Shown one piece after another: positions 17,925 through 28,000 of a stretch of DNA of 32,619 bases. Each line of letters starts with the position of its first letter. Within the stretch, counting starts at the first letter, position 1. The DNA lies in contig CAIZPE010000086.1 of the NCBI GenBank assembly GCA_903934795.1, positions 1-32,619 of the forward strand, in the 5' to 3' direction. Origin of the DNA: an uncultured bacterium (GTDB taxonomy: Bacteria > Pseudomonadota > Gammaproteobacteria > Burkholderiales > Burkholderiaceae_E). A program made the translations under genes and the position numbers. The notes beneath the pieces were generated by a model. It saw nothing but the letters and a program-made list of their open reading frames with translations. It was not told the origin of the DNA and searched no databases.

Positions 17925-18491
17925 TCAGGTGGACTTCACCGCGATGCGGCGCGGCTCCTGGCGCTGCGCCTCGGGCGTCTTGGGCAGCTCCACGCTCAGC
18001 ACCCCGCGCGAGAAGCTTGCGCTGATGGCGCTTGCGTCCACGCCCGATGGCAGCGAGAAGCTGCGCTCGAAAAGCCCGTACGCGCGCTCGCTGAACTCGT
18101 AGCCCTTGCGCTTTTCGTCGCGGGACTGCTTCTTCTCGCCGCGCAGGGTGAGCATCTCGTCGGCGACGGTCACCTCGATGTCCTTCTCGTCCACGCCCGG
18201 CATCTCGGCGCTGATCCGGTAGGCCTTCTCGGTCTCCTCGATGTCGACGGTGGGCATGTTGATCTCGATGGCATCGTCGCGGCCGCTGCGGGCATCCCAC
18301 AGCCGCGGTTCGAACAGGCGCTGGTCGAACAGCCGCCGGCCGAACGGCCAGGAGGCCAGACCGCTGGCGAAATCGTCGAACAGGCGGTCGACCTCCCTGC
18401 GCAGATTGCCCAGCGGATGGCGGGCGCTCTCGCCTGCGGCCGGGGCGGGGGTGGTGTCGCGCTTGACGGGCAACTGGGTCACGGACTGCAT
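17925..18491 (-). CDS. Hsp20/alpha-crystallin family small heat shock protein
   Basis: PTVDIEETEKAYRISAEMPGVDEKDIEVTVADEMLTLRGEKKQ...FERSFSLPSGVDASAISASFSRGVLSVELPK; AAGGAGA ribosome-binding site before ATG at 18491. Confidence 0.92.
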   Translation of the reverse strand: MQSVTQLPVKRDTTPAPAAGESARHPLGNLRREVDRLFDDFASGLASWPFGRRLFDQRLFEPRLWDARSGRDDAIEINMPTVDIEETEKAYRISAEMPGVDEKDIEVTVADEMLTLRGEKKQSRDEKRKGYEFSERAYGLFERSFSLPSGVDASAISASFSRGVLSVELPKTPEAQRQEPRRIAVKST

Positions 18492-18624
18492 GCGGGTCTC
18501 CTTGTCGGTCGGGCGCGCGCGGGCCAGCGGCGCCGGGGTGTCGTGGGTGAATCGGTGCCTGGCGGGCTGTCGCCGCTGCGGGGCAGGGCACGACCTGATG
18601 GTGGCCCGTGCGCGGTGCGGTGCC

Positions 18625-18640
18625 ATTGCGCGGGCGCAAT
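18625..18640. repeat. Inverted repeat ATTGCGC-GG-GCGCAAT
   Basis: Exact 7-bp arms, read directly; abuts the 26-bp palindrome. Confidence 0.8.
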
Positions 18641-18641
18641 C

Positions 18642-18667
18642 GGCGCGATGGATGCATCCATCGCGCC
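18642..18667. repeat. Exact 26-bp palindrome in the hsp20/HDOD divergent intergenic region
   Basis: GGCGCGATGGATGCATCCATCGCGCC equals its own reverse complement. Confidence 0.9.
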
Positions 18668-18694
18668 CGCCGGCCGCGGATCGCGGCAAAAAGC

Positions 18695-18721
18695 TCAAGT
18701 CCGGCCCGGCGCGGCCGATAA
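18695..18721 (+). promoter_or_regulatory. Candidate sigma28/FliA promoter for the HDOD gene
   Basis: TCAAGTCC-N11-GCCGATAA; exact match to the -10 consensus GCCGATAA and correct 11-bp spacer; 44 bp before the ATG. Confidence 0.65.
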
Positions 18722-18764
18722 CAGCTTGCAGGGGGAAGGGATCGGACCCGCTTCGGGAGTCGCC

Positions 18765-19589
18765 ATGATGATCATCAACGCATTGCCGAATCTGGATGCC
18801 TGGAGCAGGGTGTTTCGCGACATGGAGATCCCGATCCTTCGCGAGAGCGCGGTCGGGCTGGCCGAGATGATCGTCGACGAGGACCGTGCCTCGCCGATTG
18901 CCATCGGGCGCCTCGCTCAGGCCGATCCGCTGCTCACCCTGCGCATCCTGGCACTGGCCGCCCGGCATCGGTCGCGGCGCGCCGTCACCGACACCGAGAC
19001 CGCAGTCACCGGCGTGGTGATGATGGGTCTGGGCCGGTTCTTCGACGACTTCCGCTCACCGGCGGTGGTCGAGGACCTGCTCGCCGATGATGCCGATGCG
19101 CTGGCCGGGCTGCAACAGGTGATCGACCGCGGCTTTCGCGCCGCGGGGTTCGCGCTGGGCTTCGCGGTGCATCGTCTGGACACCGATGCCGAGGTGATCC
19201 AGGAAGCCGCGATGCTGCACGACTTCGCCGAAATGCTGCTGTGGTGCCGCGCGCCCGCCCTGGCGAGGCGCATCCGCGATCGTCAGGCGGCCGACCCGGC
19301 GCTGCGTTCGGCGCAGGCGCAGCTGGAGGTGCTCAACATCCGTCTGCAGGATCTGCAGCGCGCGCTGATGCAGGCCTGGCACCTGCCCGAGCTGCTCGCG
19401 CAGATCACCGACCGGGAGCACCTCGACAACCCGCAGGTGCGCAATGTGGTGCTGGCGGTGGACATCGCCCGTCACACGCAGCTTGGCTGGGATAATCCCG
19501 CGGTACCCGATGACCTCACCGAGATCGGCCGGCTGCTCAACCTGACCCCGGAGAGCGCCCGCCGCAAGGTCATGGGGCTCGACGCCTGA
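18765..19589 (+). CDS. HDOD domain protein
   Basis: LPNLDAWSRVFRDMEIPILRESAVGLAEMIVDEDRASPIAIGRLAQADPLLTLRILALAA... and later AMLHDFAEMLLW and RNVVLAVDIARHTQLGW segments typical of HDOD. Confidence 0.82.
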   Translation: MMIINALPNLDAWSRVFRDMEIPILRESAVGLAEMIVDEDRASPIAIGRLAQADPLLTLRILALAARHRSRRAVTDTETAVTGVVMMGLGRFFDDFRSPAVVEDLLADDADALAGLQQVIDRGFRAAGFALGFAVHRLDTDAEVIQEAAMLHDFAEMLLWCRAPALARRIRDRQAADPALRSAQAQLEVLNIRLQDLQRALMQAWHLPELLAQITDREHLDNPQVRNVVLAVDIARHTQLGWDNPAVPDDLTEIGRLLNLTPESARRKVMGLDA

Positions 19590-20199
19590 CGCCCTCGCCC
19601 ACGGCATGGGCGGCGCGGATGGCCTCGCCCTCGAAGAAGGGATCGCCGGCGATCTTCGCCAGCACCATCGGGGTGGCCTCGTAGCCCCAGATCAGCTGCC
19701 CGTCGAGCTCGCAGGTGGGCACGCCGAACACGCCGGCCTCGAGCGCCGCCTGGGTGTCGTCGCGCAGCACCTGCTTCAGCTCGGGGTTGTCCAGCTCCTC
19801 CGGGCGGACATCGAGTTCGGCAAGCAGGGCCTGCCAGTGCTCGGGCTCATCGGGCAGGTGGCCCTCCACCCAGACGTAGCGGAACAGCCGGCAGACCAGG
19901 TCTGAAGGGCTGTCGAACAGCACCGCCAGGCGCAGCAGCGGCAGCGGATTGAAGGGGTGCAGGCGCGGCATGCGCAGGACGATGCCGTTGCGCTCGGCCA
20001 GCCACGCCACATGTTCGTAGGTGAAGCGCCGCTTGCCCGGGATCTCGGCGGGACCCTTGTGCCCGTGGTGCGCGAGCAGGCCGGCGAACAGCACCGGATG
20101 GCAGCGGACCACCACCTGTTCGGCGAAGTCCGCCAGGCGGGTGCTCTGCAGATAGGCGTAAGGCGAGACGAAGTCGTAATACCAGTGAAGGGTGCGCAT
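19570..20199 (-). CDS. 2-hydroxychromene-2-carboxylate isomerase/DsbA-like thioredoxin-fold protein
   Basis: MRTLHWYYDFVSPYAYLQSTRLADF, AGVFGVPTCELDGQLIWGYEATPMVL. Confidence 0.88.
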   Translation of the reverse strand: MRTLHWYYDFVSPYAYLQSTRLADFAEQVVVRCHPVLFAGLLAHHGHKGPAEIPGKRRFTYEHVAWLAERNGIVLRMPRLHPFNPLPLLRLAVLFDSPSDLVCRLFRYVWVEGHLPDEPEHWQALLAELDVRPEELDNPELKQVLRDDTQAALEAGVFGVPTCELDGQLIWGYEATPMVLAKIAGDPFFEGEAIRAAHAVGEGVRRRAP

Positions 20200-20240
20200 G
20201 GGGTTTTCCCGGGTCAGCGGCGGACTGGCCGCATGCCGGG

Positions 20241-22853
20241 ATGATAATTCCGCTCCCTGCCTTCCCCTGCCGAGCCCCTGCCTTGCCGCCATCCCCCGAG
20301 CACACCCTGTCTGCGATCGTCGCGCGTGCACCCGGCGCTGCCGCGCCCGGTCGGCCGCGGCGGCTGGCGCTGTCCTGGCAGTTCCTGCGACGCGACTGGC
20401 GCGCCGGCGAGCTCGGGCTGCTGCTGGCGGCGCTGGTGGTGGCCGCGGCCGCAGTCGCCTCGGTGGGCTTCTTCGTCGACCGGATGCGCCAGGCGCTTTC
20501 TCTGGAGGCCCGCCAGCTCCTGGGTGCCGATCTGGTCATCGTCGCCGACCGGGCACCCGAGCCGGCATGGCTGGCCGATGCCACGCAGCGCGGTCTGGCC
20601 ACTGCCCAGACCGTGATATTTCCGAGCATGGTGAGCGCTTCGGGCCGACCGCAGCTCGCCTCGGTCAAGGCGGTGTCGCAGTCCTACCCGCTGCGTGGCC
20701 GGCTGCGGGTGGCTGCCGCGCCGGGTCAGCCCGACGAGCCCGCCACGCAGGCGCCGTCCCGGGGCTCGCTCTGGGCCGACGCCCAGCTGCTGCAGGCGCT
20801 GGGTGTCGCGGTGGGAGGGCAGGTCACCCTGGGCGACTCCACCTTCACGGTGGCTCGGCTGATCACCGTGGAGCCCGACCGGGGTGCGAACTTCGTCAAC
20901 TTTGCGCCGCGTGCCATGATCCGCCTCGAAGACCTCGAGGCAACCGGGCTGGTACAGCCGGCAAGCCGGGTGAGCTGGCGCATGCTGGTCGCCGGCGCGC
21001 CCGCCGAGGTGACAGCCTTCGAGGCGGCGTTCCGGGCCCGGGGCGAACGGGCCGGCCGGATCGAGACCCTCGAGAACGGCCGGCCAGAGCTGCGCATCAC
21101 CCTGGAGCGCGCCCAGCGCTTCCTCTCGCTGGTGGCCCTGCTCACCGCGCTCATCGCGGCGGTGGCCATCGGGCTGGCGGCTCGGCGTTTCGCGCAGCGT
21201 CACCTCGACGGCTGTGCGGTGATGCGCGCCATCGGCGTGCGCCAGCGCGATCTCGCCATCCTGCTGCTGCTCGAGCTGGTCTGGATCGGGCTGATCGGTG
21301 GGCTGGTGGGGGCCGCCCTGGGCTGGGCGGTGCACTTCGGCCTGGCCGCGGCGATCGCGCCGCTGGTGCCCTTGCCGCTGCCCGCGCCCTCGCTCTGGCC
21401 GGCGGCGCAGGCCGTGCTGGCCGCCGGGGTGCTGCTGCTCGGGTTCGGCGCCTGGCCCTTCCTGCGCCTGGCGGGCGTGCCGCCGCTGCGTGTGCTGCGC
21501 CGCGAGCTTGGCGGACCGGGGGCCTCGCCCTGGGCGGCGGCGGCGCTCGCGGTGCTGGCCTTCGGCCTGCTGCTGCTGTGGCTGGCCGGCGACCGGCAGC
21601 TTGCGCTGGTGGCGCTTGGCGGATTTGCGGCCGCTGCGCTCGTGTTCGCGCTCGCGGCATGGGTCGCCATGCGCGCGGCGGGCGGCCTGCGTCACGCGCC
21701 GGCGCTGCTGGCGGGCAGCCCGGCACTGCGGCTGGCGCTTGCCTCCTGGTCGCGGCGTCGTGGTGCGGCGGTGGTTCAGACCGCTGCGCTGGCGGTGGGC
21801 ATGATGGCGCTGATGCTGCTCACGGTGACCCGCACGGATCTGCTCGCCAGCTGGCAGAAGGCCAGTCCGCCCGATGCCCCTGACCGTTTCGTGATCAACA
21901 TCCAGCCCGACCAGCGCGAGCCGGTCAGCGCCGTGCTGCGGGAGGCCGGGGTGCGCGATCCCCAGGTCTGGCCGATGATCCGGGCCCGGCTGGTGGCGGT
22001 GAACGACCGACCGGTGCGCGTCGATCAGTACACCGACGAACGGGCCCAGCGGCTGCTCGATCGCGAGTTCAATCTCTCGTACTCGGCGCAGCTGCCGGCG
22101 CACAACCGGCTGGTCGCCGGACGCTGGTTCGACTCGCCCGATGCCGCCGAAGTCTCGGTCGAGTCGGGCATCCTCAAGACCCTGGGCCTTGCCCTGGGAG
22201 ATAGGCTCAGCTTCGATGTGGCCGGTCAGGTGATCCACGCCCGGATCGGCAGCGTGCGCAAGCTGGCCTGGGACTCCATGCAGGTGAACTTCTTCATGAT
22301 CGTCTCGCCAGGGCTGGCGGAGCAGGCGCCGCAGACCCTGATCACGGCGGTGCGCCAGCCGCCGGGGAAGCCGCCTCTGGAGCAGACGCTGGTGGCGCGC
22401 TTTCCCAACCTGACGGTCTTCGACACCGGCAACATCGTGCGCCAGGTGCAGTCCATGCTGGGCCAGGTGGTCAGCGCCATCGAGCTGCTGTTCCTGCTGA
22501 CCCTGGCTGCCGGTGTGGTCGTCCTCTACACCGCGCTGGCCGGCTCGCGCGACGAACGGGTGCGCGAGGCGGCGCTGATGCGCGCCCTGGGTGCCTCGCG
22601 GGCGCAGCTCGCCCGAGCCCAGCACTGGGAGCTGGGGCTGTCTGGCGGGCTGGCCGGGCTGCTCGCGGCCGGCGGTGCCATGACCACCGGCTGGGCGCTG
22701 GCCGCCCAGGCGTTCCAGTTTGACTACCACCCGCGCTGGGAGACCCTCGTTCTGGGGGCGCTCGCGGGCGCGCTGATCGCCATGCTCACGGGCTGGGTCG
22801 GACTGCGTGGCGTGCTGCGCGCGCCGCCGCTGGCCAGCCTTCGTCAGGCCTGA
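20241..22853 (+). CDS. FtsX/YbbP-like ABC transporter permease
   Basis: 870-aa ORF; LALSWQFLRRDWRAGELGLLLAALVVAAAAVASVGFF N-terminal TM, FtsX-type TM blocks (FLSLVALLTALIAAVAIGLAARRFAQRHLDGCAVMRAIGVRQRDL and VREAALMRALGASRAQLARAQHWELGLSGGLAG). Start codon uncertain. Confidence 0.88.
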   Translation: MIIPLPAFPCRAPALPPSPEHTLSAIVARAPGAAAPGRPRRLALSWQFLRRDWRAGELGLLLAALVVAAAAVASVGFFVDRMRQALSLEARQLLGADLVIVADRAPEPAWLADATQRGLATAQTVIFPSMVSASGRPQLASVKAVSQSYPLRGRLRVAAAPGQPDEPATQAPSRGSLWADAQLLQALGVAVGGQVTLGDSTFTVARLITVEPDRGANFVNFAPRAMIRLEDLEATGLVQPASRVSWRMLVAGAPAEVTAFEAAFRARGERAGRIETLENGRPELRITLERAQRFLSLVALLTALIAAVAIGLAARRFAQRHLDGCAVMRAIGVRQRDLAILLLLELVWIGLIGGLVGAALGWAVHFGLAAAIAPLVPLPLPAPSLWPAAQAVLAAGVLLLGFGAWPFLRLAGVPPLRVLRRELGGPGASPWAAAALAVLAFGLLLLWLAGDRQLALVALGGFAAAALVFALAAWVAMRAAGGLRHAPALLAGSPALRLALASWSRRRGAAVVQTAALAVGMMALMLLTVTRTDLLASWQKASPPDAPDRFVINIQPDQREPVSAVLREAGVRDPQVWPMIRARLVAVNDRPVRVDQYTDERAQRLLDREFNLSYSAQLPAHNRLVAGRWFDSPDAAEVSVESGILKTLGLALGDRLSFDVAGQVIHARIGSVRKLAWDSMQVNFFMIVSPGLAEQAPQTLITAVRQPPGKPPLEQTLVARFPNLTVFDTGNIVRQVQSMLGQVVSAIELLFLLTLAAGVVVLYTALAGSRDERVREAALMRALGASRAQLARAQHWELGLSGGLAGLLAAGGAMTTGWALAAQAFQFDYHPRWETLVLGALAGALIAMLTGWVGLRGVLRAPPLASLRQA

Positions 22854-22878
22854 AGAGACACGGGCCGCCGCCGCCGAC

Positions 22879-23316
22879 ATGACCACCATCCCCAACACCC
22901 CCACCGAAAACCGGCCCGCCGATGGCGGCGATCCGAAAACACCCTTCGAGCTGCTGGGCGGCGAGCCGGGTGTGCGCGAACTCGTCGACCGCTTCTATGA
23001 CCTGATGGCCATCGACGAGCGCTTCGTGCACTTGCGTGCGCTGCACCCCAACACCCTGGAAGACTCTCGCGACAAGCTCTTCTGGTTCCTGTGCGGCTGG
23101 CTTGGCGGGCCGCCCCACTACGAGGCGCGCTTCGGCCATCCGCGCCTGCGCGCCCGGCATCTGCCGTTTCCGATTGCCTCGCGCGAGCGCGACGAGTGGC
23201 TGCTCTGCATGGCCCAGGCCATGAGCGACCGGGGCGTGGTCTCGCCGCTGTTCGAGCGGCTGCTCCAGTCCTTCCACGGCACCGCCGACTGGATGCGCAA
23301 CCGGCCGGATGTCTGA
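22879..23316 (+). CDS. Group II truncated hemoglobin
   Basis: FELLGGEPGVRELVDRFYDLM...SRDKLFWFLCGWLGGPPHYEARFGHPRLRARHLPFPIASRERDEWLLCMAQAM. Confidence 0.93.
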   Translation: MTTIPNTPTENRPADGGDPKTPFELLGGEPGVRELVDRFYDLMAIDERFVHLRALHPNTLEDSRDKLFWFLCGWLGGPPHYEARFGHPRLRARHLPFPIASRERDEWLLCMAQAMSDRGVVSPLFERLLQSFHGTADWMRNRPDV

Positions 23317-23385
23317 TCCACGAGGCTGCCGTCACCCGGCAATCCCGGATCGACCGTTTTCACATCGCGGGATTTTGATTTCTCA

Positions 23386-23430
23386 TCATGGAAATGCCTC
23401 GGTGCATCGCCGCACCGGAATTTTCCATGA
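23386..23430. repeat. Nested inverted repeat upstream of isocitrate lyase
   Basis: TCATGGAAA (23386-23394) / TTTCCATGA (23422-23430), enclosing CGGTGC-ATCGCC-GCACCG (23400-23417). Confidence 0.8.
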
Positions 23431-23637
23431 CGGAATAAGTCATGCCGCAATGCGGAATATTGATCTCAAGCCAATGTTTCTAAAGGGAAATTTAGTTCGC
23501 ATTTCCTGAGCTGGATTGGTGCTGCTGTGCACCATCGAGAGTTACTGTCTTGTCATGTTGTTTGCCGACGCCGGCACCAGAACCGGCACGGTCGCGCAGC
23601 CAGTCTCGAACCGGATACCAACCCTCAGGAGTGCCTC

Positions 23638-24954
<1,317 letters not shown>

Positions 24955-24977
24955 GCCTCGCACGGGGCAGTGCCCAC

Positions 24978-25012
24978 GGTCCGTGCCCATCCCGGTCGGG
25001 ATGGGACGGGCC
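24978..25012 (+). other. Long stem-loop downstream of aceA
   Basis: GGTCCGTGCCCATCCC-GGTC-GGGATGGGACGGGCC: about 15 pairs with one bulged G and one G-U. Confidence 0.6.
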
Positions 25013-25016
25013 GCAG

Positions 25017-25051
25017 ACCCGGGGGGTGACGCTCCCCGGGTTTTTTCTTTT
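25017..25051 (+). terminator. Rho-independent terminator after aceA
   Basis: ACCCGGGG-GGTGACGCT-CCCCGGGT followed by TTTTTCTTTT. Confidence 0.9.
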
Positions 25052-25093
25052 CGGCCTTGCCGGCGTTCTACACTGCCGGGTTGACCGATCGCC

Positions 25094-28000
25094 ATGCCTG
25101 ACCTTCTTCCGTCCCTACCGCCGGCGCCCGAACCCGACTCTGATCCGGCCGTGCCCGGCCCGGAGGCGGCACTGGTCCAGCGCGCGCTGGCGCTCGCCTG
25201 GACGCCGCGGCATCGCAAGTGGGTGATCGATCTGCTGCGCCGGCTCGAGCTTCGGACCTCGCGCGGGGTCTACTTCGGTCAGGCCGATGTCGACGAGTGT
25301 CTTGTCGCCCTCGCCGAGCGCGGCCTCGTCGCCCGCTCCGACCAGGGTTGGCAGGCCACCCCGGCCACGCGCGGGGCGGTGTTCCGACGCGCGCTGAGCG
25401 CGCCGGATTTCCGGCGATGGCGTGACGCGGTGCTCCTGGCCGACGGGATCTTCCTCGATCGCGGCTGGGTGCACTTCAATGGCGCGGCCATGGCCGTGAC
25501 CGCGGCGCGCCTGGTGTTCTACAGCGGCGAGGGTCTGGAGCGCTGGCGGCTGATCGAACAGGCCGGGCAGTCCTTGCCTGACTGGTCGCAGGTGATCGAT
25601 CAGGTCGCGCTGACCGGCTTTGACGCCGCGAGCTTCGAGTGCGCCGAGCCCCAGCTTGCCGCGTCGATGCTGGGGGTTGCCATCGATTTCGGGCTGCGGG
25701 TGCTGCATCCCACGCTGCCTGCGGTGCTCGACTGTGCCCGTGAACGCCTGATGCGCGGTGGCGCCGTGGCCACCGAGGGCCTGCGGCTGCGGGTGGCCGA
25801 GGCGCTGGTGCTGGCTGGTCGCGGCGACGAGGCCCGAGCCCTGGTGTCGGAGCGCGATGACGGACACGCGCGGGCACTGCGAGCTGCGGTGCTGGCCACC
25901 GAGGGCCGCTGGGATGCCGCCGCCGCGGCCTTCGAGGATGCGTTCGCCCTGCGTCGCACCGAGAGCGGTCAGCGCAAGCGGCTGCTCGCCGAGACCATCG
26001 CGTGGCTGTATCCGATGTGCCTGTTCGCCAGCCGCGACCCCGCCCGGCTGGCGCTGGCGCGGCGCTTCTGCGCGGCCGAGGCCGGCACCCGCAAGGCCCA
26101 GGACGAGACCACCTGGGGCCGCTGGATGAAGGCCGCGGACATCCGCCTGGGCGATGAGCCGTCCGATCCCGGATTCGGTGAGCTGCACGCCTGGTTCGGC
26201 ACCCGACCGCAGCTGTCGTGGGCCCAGCGCATCATGTTGCGGGCCTGGCTGCTCGGTTCGCAGCCGGCGGCCCCGGCGCTCCTGCCGCGGGGCGAAGCCC
26301 CGGGCGCGGTGGTGGGCCGCGATCCGGCCCTGGCCCGCGCCGCCGCCCGTGCCGCGCTCGGGCGTGCGCTGGAGCAGACCGGCCTTGCCTGGCTCGCGCA
26401 GCAGCTGCGCAGCGCCGAGCAGGTCCTCGAGGGCCGGCCGCCGGAGCAGCCCTTCTTTGCCGGCGGCGAAGGCGAGGCCTGGCGCGACGCGCTCGCGGCG
26501 ATCGCCGCGCTCGGGGGCGCCGACGAGGCCGATGCCGCGGCGTCGGCGACCGCCTCGCGCCTGGTCTGGTCGATCCACCGTGATGGCAACGGCCGGGTGA
26601 TCGGCATCGAGCCCCTGGAGCAGAAGCGCGGCGCCCGTGACTGGAACAAGCCGCGGCCGTTGTCGCTGTCACGCCTTGCGCGCAGCGCCGATCTGGCCGC
26701 CGACGATGCGCGGGTGGCCCGTGCAGTGCGCCAGTCGCGCGCTTACGGCGCGGCGCATGTGCTCGACATCCCGTCGGCCGCGGCCGCGCTCGCCGGCCAT
26801 CCGCGGGTGGTGCTGGCCGAGGATCCGGAGCGCTTCGTGGCGCTCACCGAGGAGCCGCCGGATGTCCGGCTGGAGGCGGTCGACGGCCACTGGGAACTGC
26901 GCTTCGAGCCCGATCTGGTCCGCCTCTCGGGCCAGGCGCCGGGCTTCGAGTTCGACGCGCATGGGGCTGTGCGTGGTGGCGGTCTGCCGCTGGACGGCGC
27001 GGTGTTCGTGCTGCCCGATCAGCCCGGCCATGCGCGGCTGATCCGCATCACCGCAGCGCATCGCCGGGTGGCGGCGCTCGCCGCGGGCGGGCTGCGGGTG
27101 CCGCAGAGCGCTGCCCAGGAGTTGCAGTCGGCGCTGCCCGCACTGGCCACGCATTTTCGTCTGCGCGCCGATCAGGCCCATGGTGCGCAGGCCCACATCG
27201 CCAGCGGCAAGCTGCGCGCCGAGCTTGCGCCCGTGGGGCAGGGCATCCGGCTGCGGCTGGTGAGCGCGCCGCTCGGCCCGCGCGGGCCAAGGTTGGCGCC
27301 CGGCGCGGGCCGGATCGAGGTGGTGGCGCCGATCGACGGGCAGGTCTGCTCGGTCAGCCGCGATCTGGCGCGCGAGCGCGCCGTGCTGCGCGAACTGCTC
27401 GAGCGCTTCGACATGCTCGAACCGCCCGACGAGGCCGGTCGCATCCCGGAGTGGGAGGTGCCCGAGCCGGAGCTCGCGCTGACCCTGATCGAGGGGCTGC
27501 CCGAGCAGCCCGGCATCGAGGGCCTGGACTGGCCGGGCGGTCGGTCACTGCAGGTGGTCGGCGCGAGCGCCGGCAGCATGCGGGTGTCGGTGCGCCGCGA
27601 TGGCCGCTGGTTTGCGATCGACGGCGAGTTGCGGGTCGATGAGTCTCGGGTGGTCGAACTCGCCCGCCTCATCGAATGGGCGGGCGAGCAGCGCAGCCGC
27701 TTCGTGCCCCTGGGTGAGGACCGCTGGCTGGCGCTCACCGATCGATTGCGCCAGCAGATCGACGATCTCGCCGCGGTGGTCGAGACCGCCCGGGGCGAGG
27801 CCGAGGCGTCAGGTGGCCGCGCGCCGGGCACGCGAGGGCGGCGCGGCGCGCCGGTGCTGCGCGCGCCGGAACAGGCAGCCGAGTGGATCGACGATGCGCT
27901 GGCCGACACCGAGCGCGATGACGCGGCGCTGCGCGAACGGGTCGACGCGCTGCGCTCGGCGGTGGAGGCGCCGGTGTTGCTGCCAGCCGCCCTGCAGGCC

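Noticed and set aside
18492-18640. Sigma32 promoter or ROSE-type RNA thermometer for hsp20
   Set aside because: A minus-strand CTTGAG occurs, but no CCCCAT-like -10 at suitable spacing; no convincing anti-Shine-Dalgarno hairpin next to AAGGAGA.
20214-22904. 896-aa minus-strand ORF opposite the FtsX-like permease
   Set aside because: Arg/Gly/Gln/His-rich, no domain motifs; an antisense open frame caused by high GC. The plus-strand permease has clear TM and FtsX features.
25115-26578. 487-aa minus-strand ORF opposite the SNF2 helicase N-terminus
   Set aside because: Composition typical of antisense GC-rich frames; the plus-strand frame is continuous for 1423 codons into helicase motifs.
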